Shown here: positions 1 through 11,280 of the stretch, one piece after another | Layout: each line of letters starts with the position of its first letter | Numbering within the stretch: the first letter of the stretch is position 1 | Assembly (NCBI GenBank): GCA_963855995.1 | Contig: OY979716.1 | Location: 46,457,213 to 46,521,212, forward strand | Source of the DNA: Muricea muricata | Taxonomy: Eukaryota > Cnidaria > Anthozoa > Malacalcyonacea > Plexauridae | Direction: 5' to 3' | Length of the DNA stretch: 64,000 nt | Translations under genes and position numbers: made by a program | The notes under the pieces: generated by a model | What the model was told of the DNA's origin: nothing | The model's input: the letters and a program-made list of their open reading frames with translations, nothing else | Database searches by the model: none

Positions 1-829
1 ATTTTTTGTAATTCCTGACAGAGATTGTCAAACAAATGTGATATTTACTTATAACACTCCAATGTCAAAAATACTGCACATTTTGCCACTATGTTTCTTC
101 CTATATCTAGTTTGTCACGGATTACATCCCTGTATGCAAGTTTCGTTCGTGTGCGCCGAGCTTAATACAGCTGGCTATATCGCCGTCGACGATAAATATA
201 TGTACAGGTACTTGATCTGAACTTCACGAATCATAATTATCTGACAAATATGACGATAAATTTTGTATGATACAAATTCAAGTTAAAACAACATCAACAC
301 CAAACTAAATCGCAAGATTTACATATAATTTACAAGTTGACAATCGGACAAATTTATTTTGTATCAATTTTGGTAACAATAGTATTATAAAGCGATTCGA
401 TTTGTTAATCGTTATACTTTTATATACAATAACATTGATTGTAGTAATGCAATAATGCCACAAACAGTGGTTCGCTTCTGCTTTCCAAAGGCACGTGGTA
501 ACGCACGCTCACGCACAGAGATGAACTTAAAAACTGTGCCGGTCGGCACATGCACATAGTTTTTTCAATAATGTTAGCTTGATCAACAGCGTGCCTATAA
601 CAACTTTAGGCACGGTCTATCGTGCCACTACCGTGCGTAGCCGTGCTAAGAATGTGCGTAACTGTGCTTTACGCACGCTTACGAACGGTAGACCGTGCCT
701 GTTACGGCTTTGGGTATCAACACCGTACACGTAGCCAACACAAACACGACACATGAAATATGAAACCCGTAATTGTTGAAAGAGTGCAGACAAAGAAAAC
801 AAAGCGCGGCTATTGCATACGTAAAGGGT
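1..829. other. non-coding sequence
   Basis: AT-rich with stops in all frames and no domain that I recognise in the short ORFs. Around 600-690 there is a GC-richer patch with many CGTGC and GCACG words in both orientations, probably the edge of the repeat array that follows. Confidence 0.6.
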
Positions 830-1110
830 GTACATCACGGGGTGTTCGTCCAATCAGAGCGCGGCTATAGTGTACATCACGGGGTGCGCGTACGCAGTTC
901 AACCAATCAGAGCATAACTATAGCGTATGTACGGTGAACGTCACGGGGTGTATGTACGCTTTTCGACCAATCAGAGCACGGCTATTGTGTACGTCACGGG
1001 GTGTACGTCACCGGGTGCACGTACACTGTTTGACCAATCAGAGCGCGGCTATAGCGTACGTCACGGGGCGTGTGTACGCTTTTCGACCAATCATAATCTC
1101 GCATACTAAT
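830..1110. repeat. degenerate tandem array with CCAATCAGAGC units
   Basis: The word CCAATCAG or CCAATCAT recurs five times (near 850, 903, 967, 1033 and 1087), about 53 to 67 bp apart. Copies are usually joined to GCGGCTAT on one side and to CGTCACGGGGTG plus GTACG on the other. Each unit holds a CCAAT-box word and a CRE-like CGTCA word, so it may be promoter-like, or simply a minisatellite. It stops about 80 bp before a truncated gypsy pol and could be a remnant of the neighbouring element. Confidence 0.7.
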
Positions 1111-1187
1111 TAGTGCGGTATCCTGTGGAGGCTTGCACACCCCTCTGCACATCCCCGCACACCCCTAAAAAAGGGGGTTGATTGGCC

Positions 1188-3532
1188 TTTATAATACTAC
1201 TCCTGATCTTCGGTATTAACGCCGCCTCCGAAATCTTTCAGAATGAAATTGCTAAGCTACTGGTCGGACTACCCGATTGCAAGAACATCTCCGACGACAT
1301 TATTGTATATGGTCGAGATGAGAAAGAGCATGATGAGAACTTGTGTCGTGTACTTCCCCGTTTGAAAGAGAACAACGCCAAGTTAAATCGTGAGAAATGC
1401 TCCTTTTGCCAACGCCAAGTGGTATTCTTTGGTCACACATTCAGCTCAAAGGGAGTCCAAGCCAATCCGAGCAAGATCGAAACCATTAAGAACATGCAAC
1501 CACCCAAAAATGCCAGTGAAATAAAATCACTTCTTGGTATGACCCAGTATGTCTCCCGTTTTATTCCGAACTACGCATCCATCACTGCACCTCTACGTAC
1601 ATTGACCCACCAGAATGTCACATGGAAATGGCAAACTGAACAGGAGAATGCCCTAAAGAATCTCCAGCACGAACTGACAAGTGATCGTGTTGTGGCTTAC
1701 TTCGACCAATCAAAGTCGACTACAGTCTTTGTCGACGCCAGTTTATCAGGATTAGGGGCATTGTTAACCCAAGATGGTTGAGTAATCTCGCACGCCAGTC
1801 GTGCACTCTCCTCCGCAGAGTCCCGATACTCCCAAACCGAGCGAGAAATGCTTGCTGTCATTTGGTCCGTCGAGCATTACCACCTATACCTCTATGGTGC
1901 AAAGTTTACTGTTATCACTGACCACAAGCCGTTGCTTGGAATCTTTAAAAGCCAGAAACCAACGTCAACACGGATCGATTGCTGGAAGCTAAGATTGATG
2001 CCCTACGACTGCGAAATAATGCACAAGCCAGGTAAAGAGGCCGAAAACCCAGCCGACTTCATCAGCCAACACCCCAGGAATCCTTGTACCCCACCAGCTG
2101 ATAACGCAACTGAAGTCTACGTGAATTATTTGTGCAACAACCTTATCCCAAAGGCTATGACCATCAACGAAGTTCAACAAGAAACCAGCAAAGATCCAGT
2201 TCTTTGCAAACTCTCTGAAGCAATCACCCACAACAACTGGCTTGATCCCGAAGTGAAATCATCCCTTAACGTCAAGGATGAACTCTCGGTCTGCAATGGT
2301 TTGATTCTAAGAAACCATCGCCTTGTATTACCTCATTCCTTACAAAACAAAGCCGTCGATAGGGCGCACACAGATCACCAAGGCATTGTCAAGACAAAGA
2401 TGTTGCTGCGCGAAAAAGTGTGGTTCCCTTCCATCGACAAGTTAGTGGAAGAAAAAGTCAAGACGTGTCTCCCATGCCAAGCAGCAACTACAGGTACCTT
2501 GACAAATTCAGAACCTCTGATCATGACGAAACTACCAGATGCACCATGGAAAGAAGTTGCCGCCGACTTCGTTGGTTCATTCCCGTCAGGCGAACTATTA
2601 CTTGTTGTCATCGATGAATTTAATTGCTTTCCCAAAGTAGAAATTATCAATTCCACCAGCGCTAAAACAGTCATTCCAAAACTCGATGACATATTTTCTC
2701 GACAAGGCGTTCCCTGTGTCCTCAAAACCGATAATGGTTACCCCTTCAATAGTTCTGAGTTCGAACAATTCGCCAACTACCTCGAATTCCAACATTGAAA
2801 GTCACCCCGTATTGGCCGCAAGCAAACGGGGAGGCTGAAAGATTTATGCGCACCCTAGAAAAGGCCATCTGTACAGCATATATAGAGAATAAGAATCGGA
2901 CGCAAACCCTATATGAATTCCTTCGACAGTACAGAGCAACCCCACGCAGCACCACGAACATCTCACCAGCTGAAGCCCTCAACAATTGCAAGCTTAAGAT
3001 ACCCCTACCAAGCGTCGTCGATTTTCCACAACAGAGAACTCATAATTCCTTACGCCAAAGAGACCTCCAAAAGAAAGAAAAGATGAAGGAATATGCTGAC
3101 CATACAGGCGATACAGTCCTTGTTCGTAGAACCAAGAAAACCAAGCTATCTCCGCCGTTTGATCCCAAACCTTTCATTGTCGAATCTCGGAAAGGAACTA
3201 TGGTAACGGCAAAACGAGGTTTCCATACAATAACTCGTAATGTATCCTTCTTCAAGAAGATCAGCGACAGTTGGTTTCAAAACGACACCTTAACTGATGA
3301 TCATGAAAGTGATGATGATGATGACGACGTTCAAATGACAAGCAGTCAAACAAGTCAAGAGCAAGGTCGTCAAGAAGCCGCTCCCCCACGAAGACCCCAG
3401 AGAAGTAGAAGACAACCCAATTTGGATTTTGAACAAACAGATATTCGGACAACAAACATTTATAATATTATAGCATGCTTACATTTGAAATTATTTCAGT
3501 TCAAAATTTCAGTTCGAAGCTTTATTCTATGA
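1188..3532 (+). pseudogene. pol: Ty3/gypsy pol remnant (5'-truncated)
   Basis: Seen in order: the C-terminal half of reverse transcriptase with the active-site variant ISDDIIVYG (about 1285), an RNase H domain (TVFVDAS, then TDHKPL near 1918), an integrase H2C2 finger (HTDHQG to CLPC, 2365-2480) and the integrase core, with D in AADFVG, D in KTDNG and E in NGEAERF. The tail is acidic then basic. The frame is broken by TGA near 1779, where RNase H should continue, and by a frameshift near 2797. The RT fingers, protease and gag are absent, so the copy is truncated at about 1188. It is a dead long-terminal-repeat retrotransposon. Confidence 0.9.
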
Positions 3533-3593
3533 ACGATACGAAGTAGGATTAGGAAGATTCTAGGAGAAGAACTTAACTTAATGTAGGGAGAGA

Positions 3594-3693
3594 TGTAGCA
3601 TAGTTAATTGATTATTTGTAAATTTATTATGCATCCGAGAGTAATGAACAGAGATACAAGAACACAAGCTTGACTCGAGTATAAAACACTACA
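3594..3693 (+). repeat. probable short 3' LTR of the gypsy remnant
   Basis: A purine run (AGGGAGAGA) just upstream looks like a polypurine tract. The next 100 bp begin TGTAG and end CTACA, matching inverted LTR termini, and hold a TATAAAAC word near the end. No upstream partner LTR is present, consistent with the 5' truncation. The boundary with the integrase-like gene fits: that gene resumes at 3694. Confidence 0.5.
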
Positions 3694-5265
3694 GTAATCA
3701 CCATTGCCCTTCAGAGTATTCAATTTTTCTTTAAAATATTTCTCCAGCTTCTCATGGAGCTCCCTCCACCAAAGCTCTGTCTGAAATAAGCAGTGCAAAG
3801 AATAGGTAATCAAAATCATGTGGGCCCTTATGTGTGGCAGTGTTATAGCATACCTCAAAACACAATTGACATTTTTTACCTGATTTGAAGTAGAAGGACC
3901 ATAAATAACTGTGTTTTTAGGATCCATATCACCATGGTGCTGTCTGAGAAATGCATGCATTGTTTCTGTTCCTTTATCAAGTCTCAAAATGGATGGCGTC
4001 TTTCTAGCCTCATAAAGATATTCTAGGTACCATTTAGCTATTACATTTGGATCTGAATTGCTGACCCAAATTTTCAACCACATCAGCTTGCGACTAGCAG
4101 TATCCAGGCAACCGTAAACTGCAAGGGGGAATGTGCTATTCTGATACCAACCTGATTCTCAGGGTCTGCACCTCCGCTACCCGCGTTACGGCGAAGACCC
4201 TGACACAGGCTGGTCACGTGTCACCCAAATTTTGGGTGCTTGACATTTGTACTTAGCAGGGGTAGGTAAAAACACGTTATCACAAATTATTGTCAAACAA
4301 CCGACGAAGCGGGAAGTCATCTGACTCTAAAACTGTATCTTTGTTTTCTTTTGTGTTTGCATCACGCTGTTGTAATCTAAAGGCCTGTTCAAACGAAGCC
4401 AACATGTTGGTCCAGCATCACCCAACATTGTTTGATGCAACATGTTGGCCTCGTTTGAACACCATGTTGGAAGGTGTTGGCTTACAATTTCATCCAACAT
4501 GATGCAACATTGTTGGGCCAACAATGTGGCATGATGTTGGCTTCGTTTGAACATGCCTTTAGATTACAACAGCGTGATGCAAACACAAAAAAAAGCAAAG
4601 ATACGGTTTTAGAGTCAGATGATTCCCGCTTCGTCGGTTGTTTGACAATAACTCGTGATAACGCGTTATTACCTACCCCTGCTAAGTACGAATGTCAAGC
4701 ACCCAAAATTTGGGTGCCACGTGACCAGCCTGTGTCAGGGTCTTCGCTGTTCCGCGGGTAGCGAAGGTGAAGACCCTGAGAATCAGGTTGTTCTGATACC
4801 CCATCAGTTAATCATGACCGTCCAGAGAAAATACCCAGTTCACACCTTTCGTAATAAAATGACCCTTGTTACACTTTTGTTTTTTGCAAGGGCGTCTGGC
4901 AGCAAGTCCTTCCTCATCAAGCTCGTACATAACGTCATGGACTAAATCCCGTGGAACATTTAAGCCATGCTCCTGACGGAGTTTGTTTTGCATTGCCTTG
5001 TAGCCTAGAAGTTGACCAAAACCATCAAGCTCCTTTTGAACAGCATCCTCAACTTCTTCAACAGTGATTTGTCGGTCAGTGAGTATATGTTATATGCCCT
5101 GAGTCGTCGATCAAGGTTTCGAAGACGCCATGTATACTCCTGATAATCTCTTTTTACAAAATCTAATATTTCTTCACGTTTTAATCCTTGAGCAACGTAT
5201 GAACGTAAATCCTGCTTCAGTTTTTCATCCTCTAGCCAGTTAGTATTTCGAATTCTGCCCGCCAT
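3694..5265 (-). pseudogene. integrase-core (rve-like) transposase-type gene, broken
   Basis: Read from 5265 down, the N-terminus starts MAGRIRNTNW, followed by RRLRAYNIY and later HGLNVPRDLV and NWVFSLDGHD. After a MITE come KLMWLKI, a RLDKGTE motif and IYGPSTSNQ. This order matches a multi-copy metazoan family of proteins with an integrase catalytic core, in which DGHD and the D of RLDKGTE would be catalytic. A 96-bp GT-AG intron (about 3787-3882) separates STSNQ from ELWWREL. Damage: a frameshift near 5060, TAA right after DGHD, the 643-bp MITE (4148-4790), and 3' truncation by the gypsy LTR. The family name is from memory, so the core assignment is firmer than the family. Confidence 0.6.
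4148..4790. mobile_element. fold-back MITE with 9-bp TSD
   Basis: The two halves are inverted copies: CAACCTGATTCTCAGGGTCT at the left end is matched in reverse complement at the right end, and the arms run for about 250 bp. The direct repeat TTCTGATAC flanks it at 4139-4147 and 4791-4799. A 9-bp TSD fits Mutator-like elements. The centre holds nested short palindromes (CCAACATGTTGG type). It has no coding capacity. It interrupts the integrase-like gene. Confidence 0.85.
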
Positions 5266-5711
5266 ATTGTCATCCAGTTAGCAGCGCATTGCATTCTGGT
5301 CTATGGCATCGATAGGCCATGGGTAAATTTGATTTTAATTTAATTTGATTTGCTTTTTAAATTATTGTAAAAAATTTCATTTTCCTTTTATTTCAATAAA
5401 AAAATATTCTAAATTTTTTAATTTTTTTGATTTTAATTTAACTTTGAATTGGAATTTTTAGTTGTTTTCATATGGCAATAATCGGCCACCATACATATTC
5501 ATATTTTGACTCTTGTTAGAAAACGAAGCCATGTTGAAATTACTTACCCGTACCTTTGATCGCGTTTAGCTTAGTAACCATGCCTTGGTTTCTGTTGTTG
5601 GTTTTTAAACAAATTTTGTCTGAAATAATATCTGCTGATTACTCCGCCTGCCGTAGGCGAGGCGGAGTTTTAAATTCGCCCCATTTCTATTTTTTTTTTT
5701 TCGGTGTCAGA
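5266..5711. other. non-coding AT-rich spacer
   Basis: Stops in every frame. A small GC-rich hairpin (CTCCGCCTGCC paired with GGCGAGGCGGAG) lies near 5642-5670. Nothing else is recognised. Confidence 0.5.
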
Positions 5712-6571
5712 GGCATAGAGATTATAAAAGAATAGAGGCGGCATCGGATGACGAATCGCAGGACAAATTGAACAAATCTAATGGGGCCCCAGGAATTTAA
5801 GTCCCGGAGGTATACTGAAAACACACAGTTTTTCTCAGTTTTTGCTTGTTTTTATGACCATGATGCATGCAGATATTGGCTATAATAAGAGAATATGTTG
5901 TAGCTTTCCAGTTTTTGTAATTTTAGGTGCAGACAGCCAGATTTTTGTATAAATATTGGAGTTTTTCAACCTTAAGTTCTCCCTAGCAACGCATAGCAAC
6001 CAGTTTTTGACCGGCTTTTTGCAGCAAGGTTTTGCAAAACATCTGCTAAATTATCCCACATCTGGACGCAAATTGAACTTATTTGCCTTCAAATAGTTAT
6101 CAAAATTGTTTTAGACGTGCAACAAGGTGTACAACCGCAATACTGCGATGTATTTAAACTTTAAGGACTTTTCTAGTGTGTTCATCTGATTTTTCGAATA
6201 CAAAAATTGCATTTTCGCTCACAAATACTCAACATTAAACATACCCAACTTTATCCTGTATTCAAAACACAAAATTCAAAACTTTCATGGTAATCCCGCA
6301 CTAATCTTTAACATCTTCGCCTTTGTTTTACATAAAAAACTTTGAGTGCGAAAAAATCGAAAAAAGTTTTTCTTGTGCTTTCTCGATCTCTTGTGAAAAG
6401 TTGATAACCTGCCAATAGGCGCACAACCATACATCTGAATCTTAAATTTGGCCCCCATTAGCAAGCTTCAATTTGTCCCATAGATAAAGGAGACCTATAT
6501 CTATGATTTGTCTCTTTCGTTTGACTGAATTTGTCCTACGATACCCCCTCTATTCTTTTATAATCTCTATG
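5712..6571. mobile_element. non-autonomous DNA element with short TIRs
   Basis: The left end CATAGAGATTATAAAAGAAT reappears as its reverse complement at the right end (6551-6570). Both ends also share the inner word AGGACAAATT. GTCAGA flanks the element (5706-5711 and 6572-6577) and could be a 6-bp TSD. The interior has no meaningful ORF. Superfamily unknown. Confidence 0.65.
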
Positions 6572-7931
6572 GTCAGAAGTCGGTGCAGCGCTCATGGGTG
6601 ATACCGCTGGCACAAGCCGCGTGAGCCGACCTAAACACGGCGTTTAAACTCAATTTCTAATGAAATATGTCAACAAAACACGCATTTTAACATGTATGCT
6701 AGAACATCTAAACCGCAAGAAGGTTTTACGTGCAAAGATTCTGATGCAAAATGTTTTAAAATGACAAATTCCACCGCGAAACTTTACCGAGGAGCGATGT
6801 ATCGCGGTGAAGTTCAATCTCGTACCCAGAGCAATGCCTGTTCGCAGGTTGGCATTGGCTCTGGGGAAATAGAATTTTTCCTGTGTTGTGATTGGAGTAA
6901 ATAGTTTTTAGCAAAATGACAGGACTTCATGTAAGCATAATGTGAAAAAATGTGTTAAATGCAACATGGCTGATCTTGCAATTAAAAAATGTCGCTGTTG
7001 CCGTCAAGATATTAATAATATAAAACATGCGGTCAACCTTTTTGGGGATAAATCTTTTAAAGAAAGCATAAAAGAGGGGCTAGAGCGGCATGGTGGTATC
7101 CCCGTTCAGGAAGATAGTAAACCATCACACGTCTGCCAACAATGCTACAACCTCATTCATTCGATTGTCGATCGAATTAAAAAGTTGCGTGACATTTGGT
7201 GTCAATCGTTAATAGTCGCAGGGAAGCGTTCAGTTTCCAAACGAAGCCCTTCCCAACTAATACTTTCACCATTGCACAGAGCGCTGTTTCAGAAACGTTA
7301 ACGAAAAAAATCTGGCAATATAAGGCAGTGTCTTTTCCCGCCCGTTGTTTCCTGTGACATCTTGCCGAAGACAATACAAATGAACACTATTGATCAGGTA
7401 CACTTGCGTTCACTTTGATCAAGATAAACTTTGTTAGTTTGAATACACATCATTGTGTGTGTGATAATGTTCGTGGTTAAATATGTTAAAATGTTTGTGC
7501 AAAATTTGTAATTATACTACATAACAGTTTATGTTATACTCATGCAGCTACTATTGTTTGTACATGTGCCTTTCTCCATTCGAGGTCATATGTGTTATTA
7601 AATTTTTAATAAAGGTGTACAATGTTGTTTGTTGTTTTTAGTCTGAAACTACAACAAAAGAAGATGCTGGACTTACTGATGGCAAGAGGATTATGAAAGA
7701 AAGTGGCCTTAAGAGTCCAAAGGCCTTTTGCTATAATATTTAAACTTTGCCAACCTGCTTTAATTATATATACTAAATTACTACATCATCACTTAGGGAT
7801 TGCCACCCACCTATACTGGCAGGCTTTGTGAGTGGTTGGTTATAACAATGAAAGACAATAAACTATAGAGATTGATTTTCTAAACAATGTATCACAAACA
7901 ATGATGGCTTTTGTTTCAAAAGACCAATCAC

Positions 7932-8083
7932 CAGTAGCGAAGCCAGCCCGACAATTTGGTCATGCTATGCAACTTTAAATCATTATCATTATTCATTTCT
8001 TTAGAAATTGATTCCTTATACGGTCTATAAACACAGAAAAATTTGCATTTGCATGACTAAATGTTGGGCTGGCTTCGCCACTG
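7932..8083. mobile_element. hAT-type MITE, 152 bp
   Basis: The ends are CAGTAGCGAAGCCAGCCC and the reverse complement of CAGTGGCGAAGCCAGCCC. The exact 8-bp direct repeat CCAATCAC lies on both sides (7924-7931 and 8084-8091). Termini of CAGTxGCG type and 8-bp TSDs are the hAT signature. It sits in an intron of the DUF6589-like gene. Confidence 0.9.
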
Positions 8084-9170
8084 CCAATCACAAAGTCTGA
8101 TCATTTTAGGTTGGTATTTACCCTTCCATAGTAATAATTGCAACATGCTTACACTAAATTCCCATTGTTCTAATACATCCATTATTTTTTTAAAACAAAA
8201 ATTAGACAAAAGCCCGTGCATGTAATGTTCTTGATGTTGACCTTGATGTTTACATTCTTTTAATTCTTGCTTACATACAAAATTTAATATGTGCTCAAAC
8301 TTTGTGAACATTATGGATAAATTGCCCCCTATTTATATACATGCTACGTGATTAAGTAGCAAACTGAATTATTGCATTATTTATATGTTTTAGTTAATAA
8401 ATAGCCCAACTATATTTTTGGATAGAAATAAAGTGGCAAGGCTGGTAACAGCTGTTAATTTTGGAATCCCTGAAGACATTGGTGCTGAGGTTATGTCCAT
8501 GCCTCTTCTTAAAGCAAGTATTCAGCATATCATACTAAAAGAACTTGATGAACAATGTAGGAACCTTTGCAAGATGAAGAAGAGTGGTGGTGACACTGGA
8601 CCATCTATTCTTTTAGTACCCTGCAGCAACACACAAGAATGTCTTGAAAATTTTAAGTGGGACAATATTATAAAGGAAATGAAAGAAAAAATTCCATTTT
8701 TGCTTGATATTTTAACAACAGTAACCACTCCAGCAAACAAGGCTAATTGTGACTGTGGCTTAAATGTCTGCATGGCATATGATATAATGATGAATGCAAG
8801 GTGGAAGAAACTTAGTTCACTTCAGAAAGCTGTGACAATGATTATTGGTTTTGGTCATTCCTCTAGCAAGGTACAATGAAAGTGTAAACATTTTCTATGT
8901 GCTGAGTTGTCTATTTGCAAGTAATTAATATGTGATAGTCAAAAATTGAAATTTGAAAGAATTATTACAGTGAAAATTCAAGGAATTATTATAGTTGCTA
9001 AATCTGTCTCAGTCCACTGTGCAGAAACAAATGGTGCAAATAAGTGTAAGGTTTCATTAATCTTTAGCTTCACTTTTACATTTGTGAAATTAACTTCCTT
9101 GCTGCTTTTTATGTGTATAGTTTACATAAAAAGTAACTGCAGAGTTATGTAAATTAATAATGTTAAATTG

Positions 9171-9460
9171 GTTATCAAATTATGCTTTGGTCACTAATAT
9201 AGTAAAACATCATGTAATGTAACTATAAATATATTACAAGACATACACTATACACTCTACACAAGCTATATATATACACTACACAAGTTACACAAGCTGT
9301 ACACATACTCAAGCTATACCCATAAACTATACATGCTATACACACTATACACACTATACACACCATACACACTATACATGCACACTATACATGCTATACA
9401 CTTGTAATATGTTTATATGACGTTTTACTTTATTAGTGACCGAAACATAATTTGATAATC
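9171..9460. mobile_element. MITE with about 35-bp TIRs and a simple-repeat core
   Basis: The left arm (TTATCAAATTATGCTTTGG and onward to GTAAAAC) is matched inverted at the right end with few changes. The 9-bp direct repeat GTTAAATTG flanks it (9162-9170 and 9461-9469). The core is a run of degenerate CACTATACA and CATGCTATA repeats. It lies in the intron just before the exon at 9520. Confidence 0.85.
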
Positions 9461-10974
9461 GTTAAATTGAATTTAAGTTGGATACAAATGTTATCTGTTC
9501 TTTTGTTTTTAACTTACAGACATTTGAGAGGCTAAATACCATTGGCTTGTGTCAAAGCCGTGCAACATACAGAAGCATGTTAGACACATTGGACCAAAGT
9601 GGTATTAAACACATTAGAAAACTAGTCAACGAGGGACGCGAGTTAAGAAATATCTTTGATAATTTCGACTTTAAAATACTAACAAATATCATTCTCAAAG
9701 GTAAATCAAATAAAGTGTTTATTATAGGCCTACATATTAACAGATACAAATTTAATTTTAGTTTCTTTTTTTCATGGGTGCATTCACATAGATTGTTGTG
9801 TGTTTTATTTCTTAAAATAGCCAAAAACACCAACAAATTGCTTGTTTTCAGGTCACAAGAATGCAGACATGCACTGGATTACACAATATATAACATTTGA
9901 TCGTGTGCCAAGCAAATGCTTATGTAATTCTAAGCCAATTGTTTCCGATATCAATGAATTTGAAAATAAGAACTATCTTCTATCTCAAGAAGAACTTGAA
10001 AAGCTGCGACATGAATACATCATTTTAGAAGCAAGGATTTTGGTGGCGTATTTCCCGTGTTTGCAGCCCATAAAAAATGTACTTGAAAAACATATTACTC
10101 ACAAGTAATCGAAAGAAATGGCAACTCCATCAACAATCATAAATATGGCTGTTGTTCCATACAATCAAAATAAGACTGGAGACGTGTGCCAATATTTAGA
10201 TGCAATTACTCAAACTCTCGTCAATTAAAGTTTACGAAAATGACGGAATGCCTCAACTACCTATCAACAGTTCATCCGAAGATAAAGCAAAGCGGGCATC
10301 AAGAGTTTTACAATTTCATGAATTTCCATTAGTCGGAGACCTTCTCGGACGAGAAAGGGTGACCGGAGCAAAAAAAAACGAGAGCTGGTTGTGACTTTCG
10401 TACTGACAGGTTCGACCACATAGTCAAACTGCCAGCTGTATGACATGCAAAGCAGTCATTTCTTTCCGTAAGCTTTTGTTATTTTTCTTATGACTTCTCA
10501 CAACGCAAAGAAATGGCGTATAAAGCAATACACCATGCATATATTATTATTGCAAAGATGTTGATTCGTGAGTCCATACCTTTATCTGTACGATGCTGAT
10601 GGTGTACTACTCCTGCTTTACGAACTGAAAGCTCTGCAACAGTAAATGTGCGTGGTGTATCTAGGTATATACCATTTTTTGACACGTGGTAATAGTAATT
10701 TAAAGTCTTGTAAATTGACAAGCTGTTTATCTTTTAAGTATGTGTGGGAACAGCTGTATAACACCAAAAGTGCCAGGGAGATCGGAAAGCTTTATAATCT
10801 TCGGCAAAAGTTGAGGAAGAATGTGTATGCAGATGTTAAGAAGAATTATAAAGCAGCTGCACAATTCATGTCCGAAGTGACGGCAGCGTACATATGTGAA
10901 TCATTTATGCAGTGGACCGGTTTGGAAAACCTGAACGACAATCCACCAAACATCGTGATTTCGTCACCACTATA

Positions 10975-11132
10975 GTATATAAAACACACACACAAAACCA
11001 TTCATATATTCCTTCTTCACTTTTCCAAAACAAAACGTGCCCCCAAAAGTTATCCCCCAACAATACCTATATTCCCCCCAAACATCATCACTATCCTCAG
11101 TGTTCCTGCCACCACTACTTTGTCACAGGACA
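10975..11132 (-). repeat. 3' LTR (158 bp)
   Basis: Nearly identical to 19238-19400. Read on the minus strand it begins TGTCCTGTGAC and ends TTTTATATAC, lacking about 5 bases that the partner has next to the outer end. Confidence 0.92.
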
Positions 11133-11280
11133 CTATATCCCTCCTTTACCTCGAGTTAGTGTCATTCGACTGCCTAATATTTATAAGTCGCAATCTGTCT
11201 CCATCTTCTTGGACTAACAAATGTTAAGAAATTCGTCAATATAAATTACTATCTTTTATATATGTTATTGTTAAGTTCAA

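Larger units (their letters stand above)
6942..10974 (+). pseudogene. DUF6589-like multi-exon gene, 5' part
   Basis: Supported exons: 6942 to about 7250 with a ZAD-like zinc pattern (CRCC then CQQC about 58 residues later); 8394-8870; 9520-9700; 9852 to about 10230; a stretch near 10235-10470; and 10739-10974. Most have clear AG and GT borders. Recognisable segments are LNTIGLCQS, the FDRVPS region, and VGDLLGRERV, the last typical of what I recall as DUF6589 proteins. Damage: a frameshift near 7250, TAA at 10106-10108, a frameshift at an A-run near 10375, TGA where a Trp is expected near 10440, and a whole gypsy element after 10974. The function is not known; a transposon origin is possible. 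Confidence 0.55.

Noticed and set aside
6692..6904. 70-residue ORF
   Set aside because: Short, no domain, no splice borders or neighbours supporting it.
10912..11217. 101-residue ORF rich in Pro and His
   Set aside because: Runs across the gypsy LTR; composition is that of the LTR.
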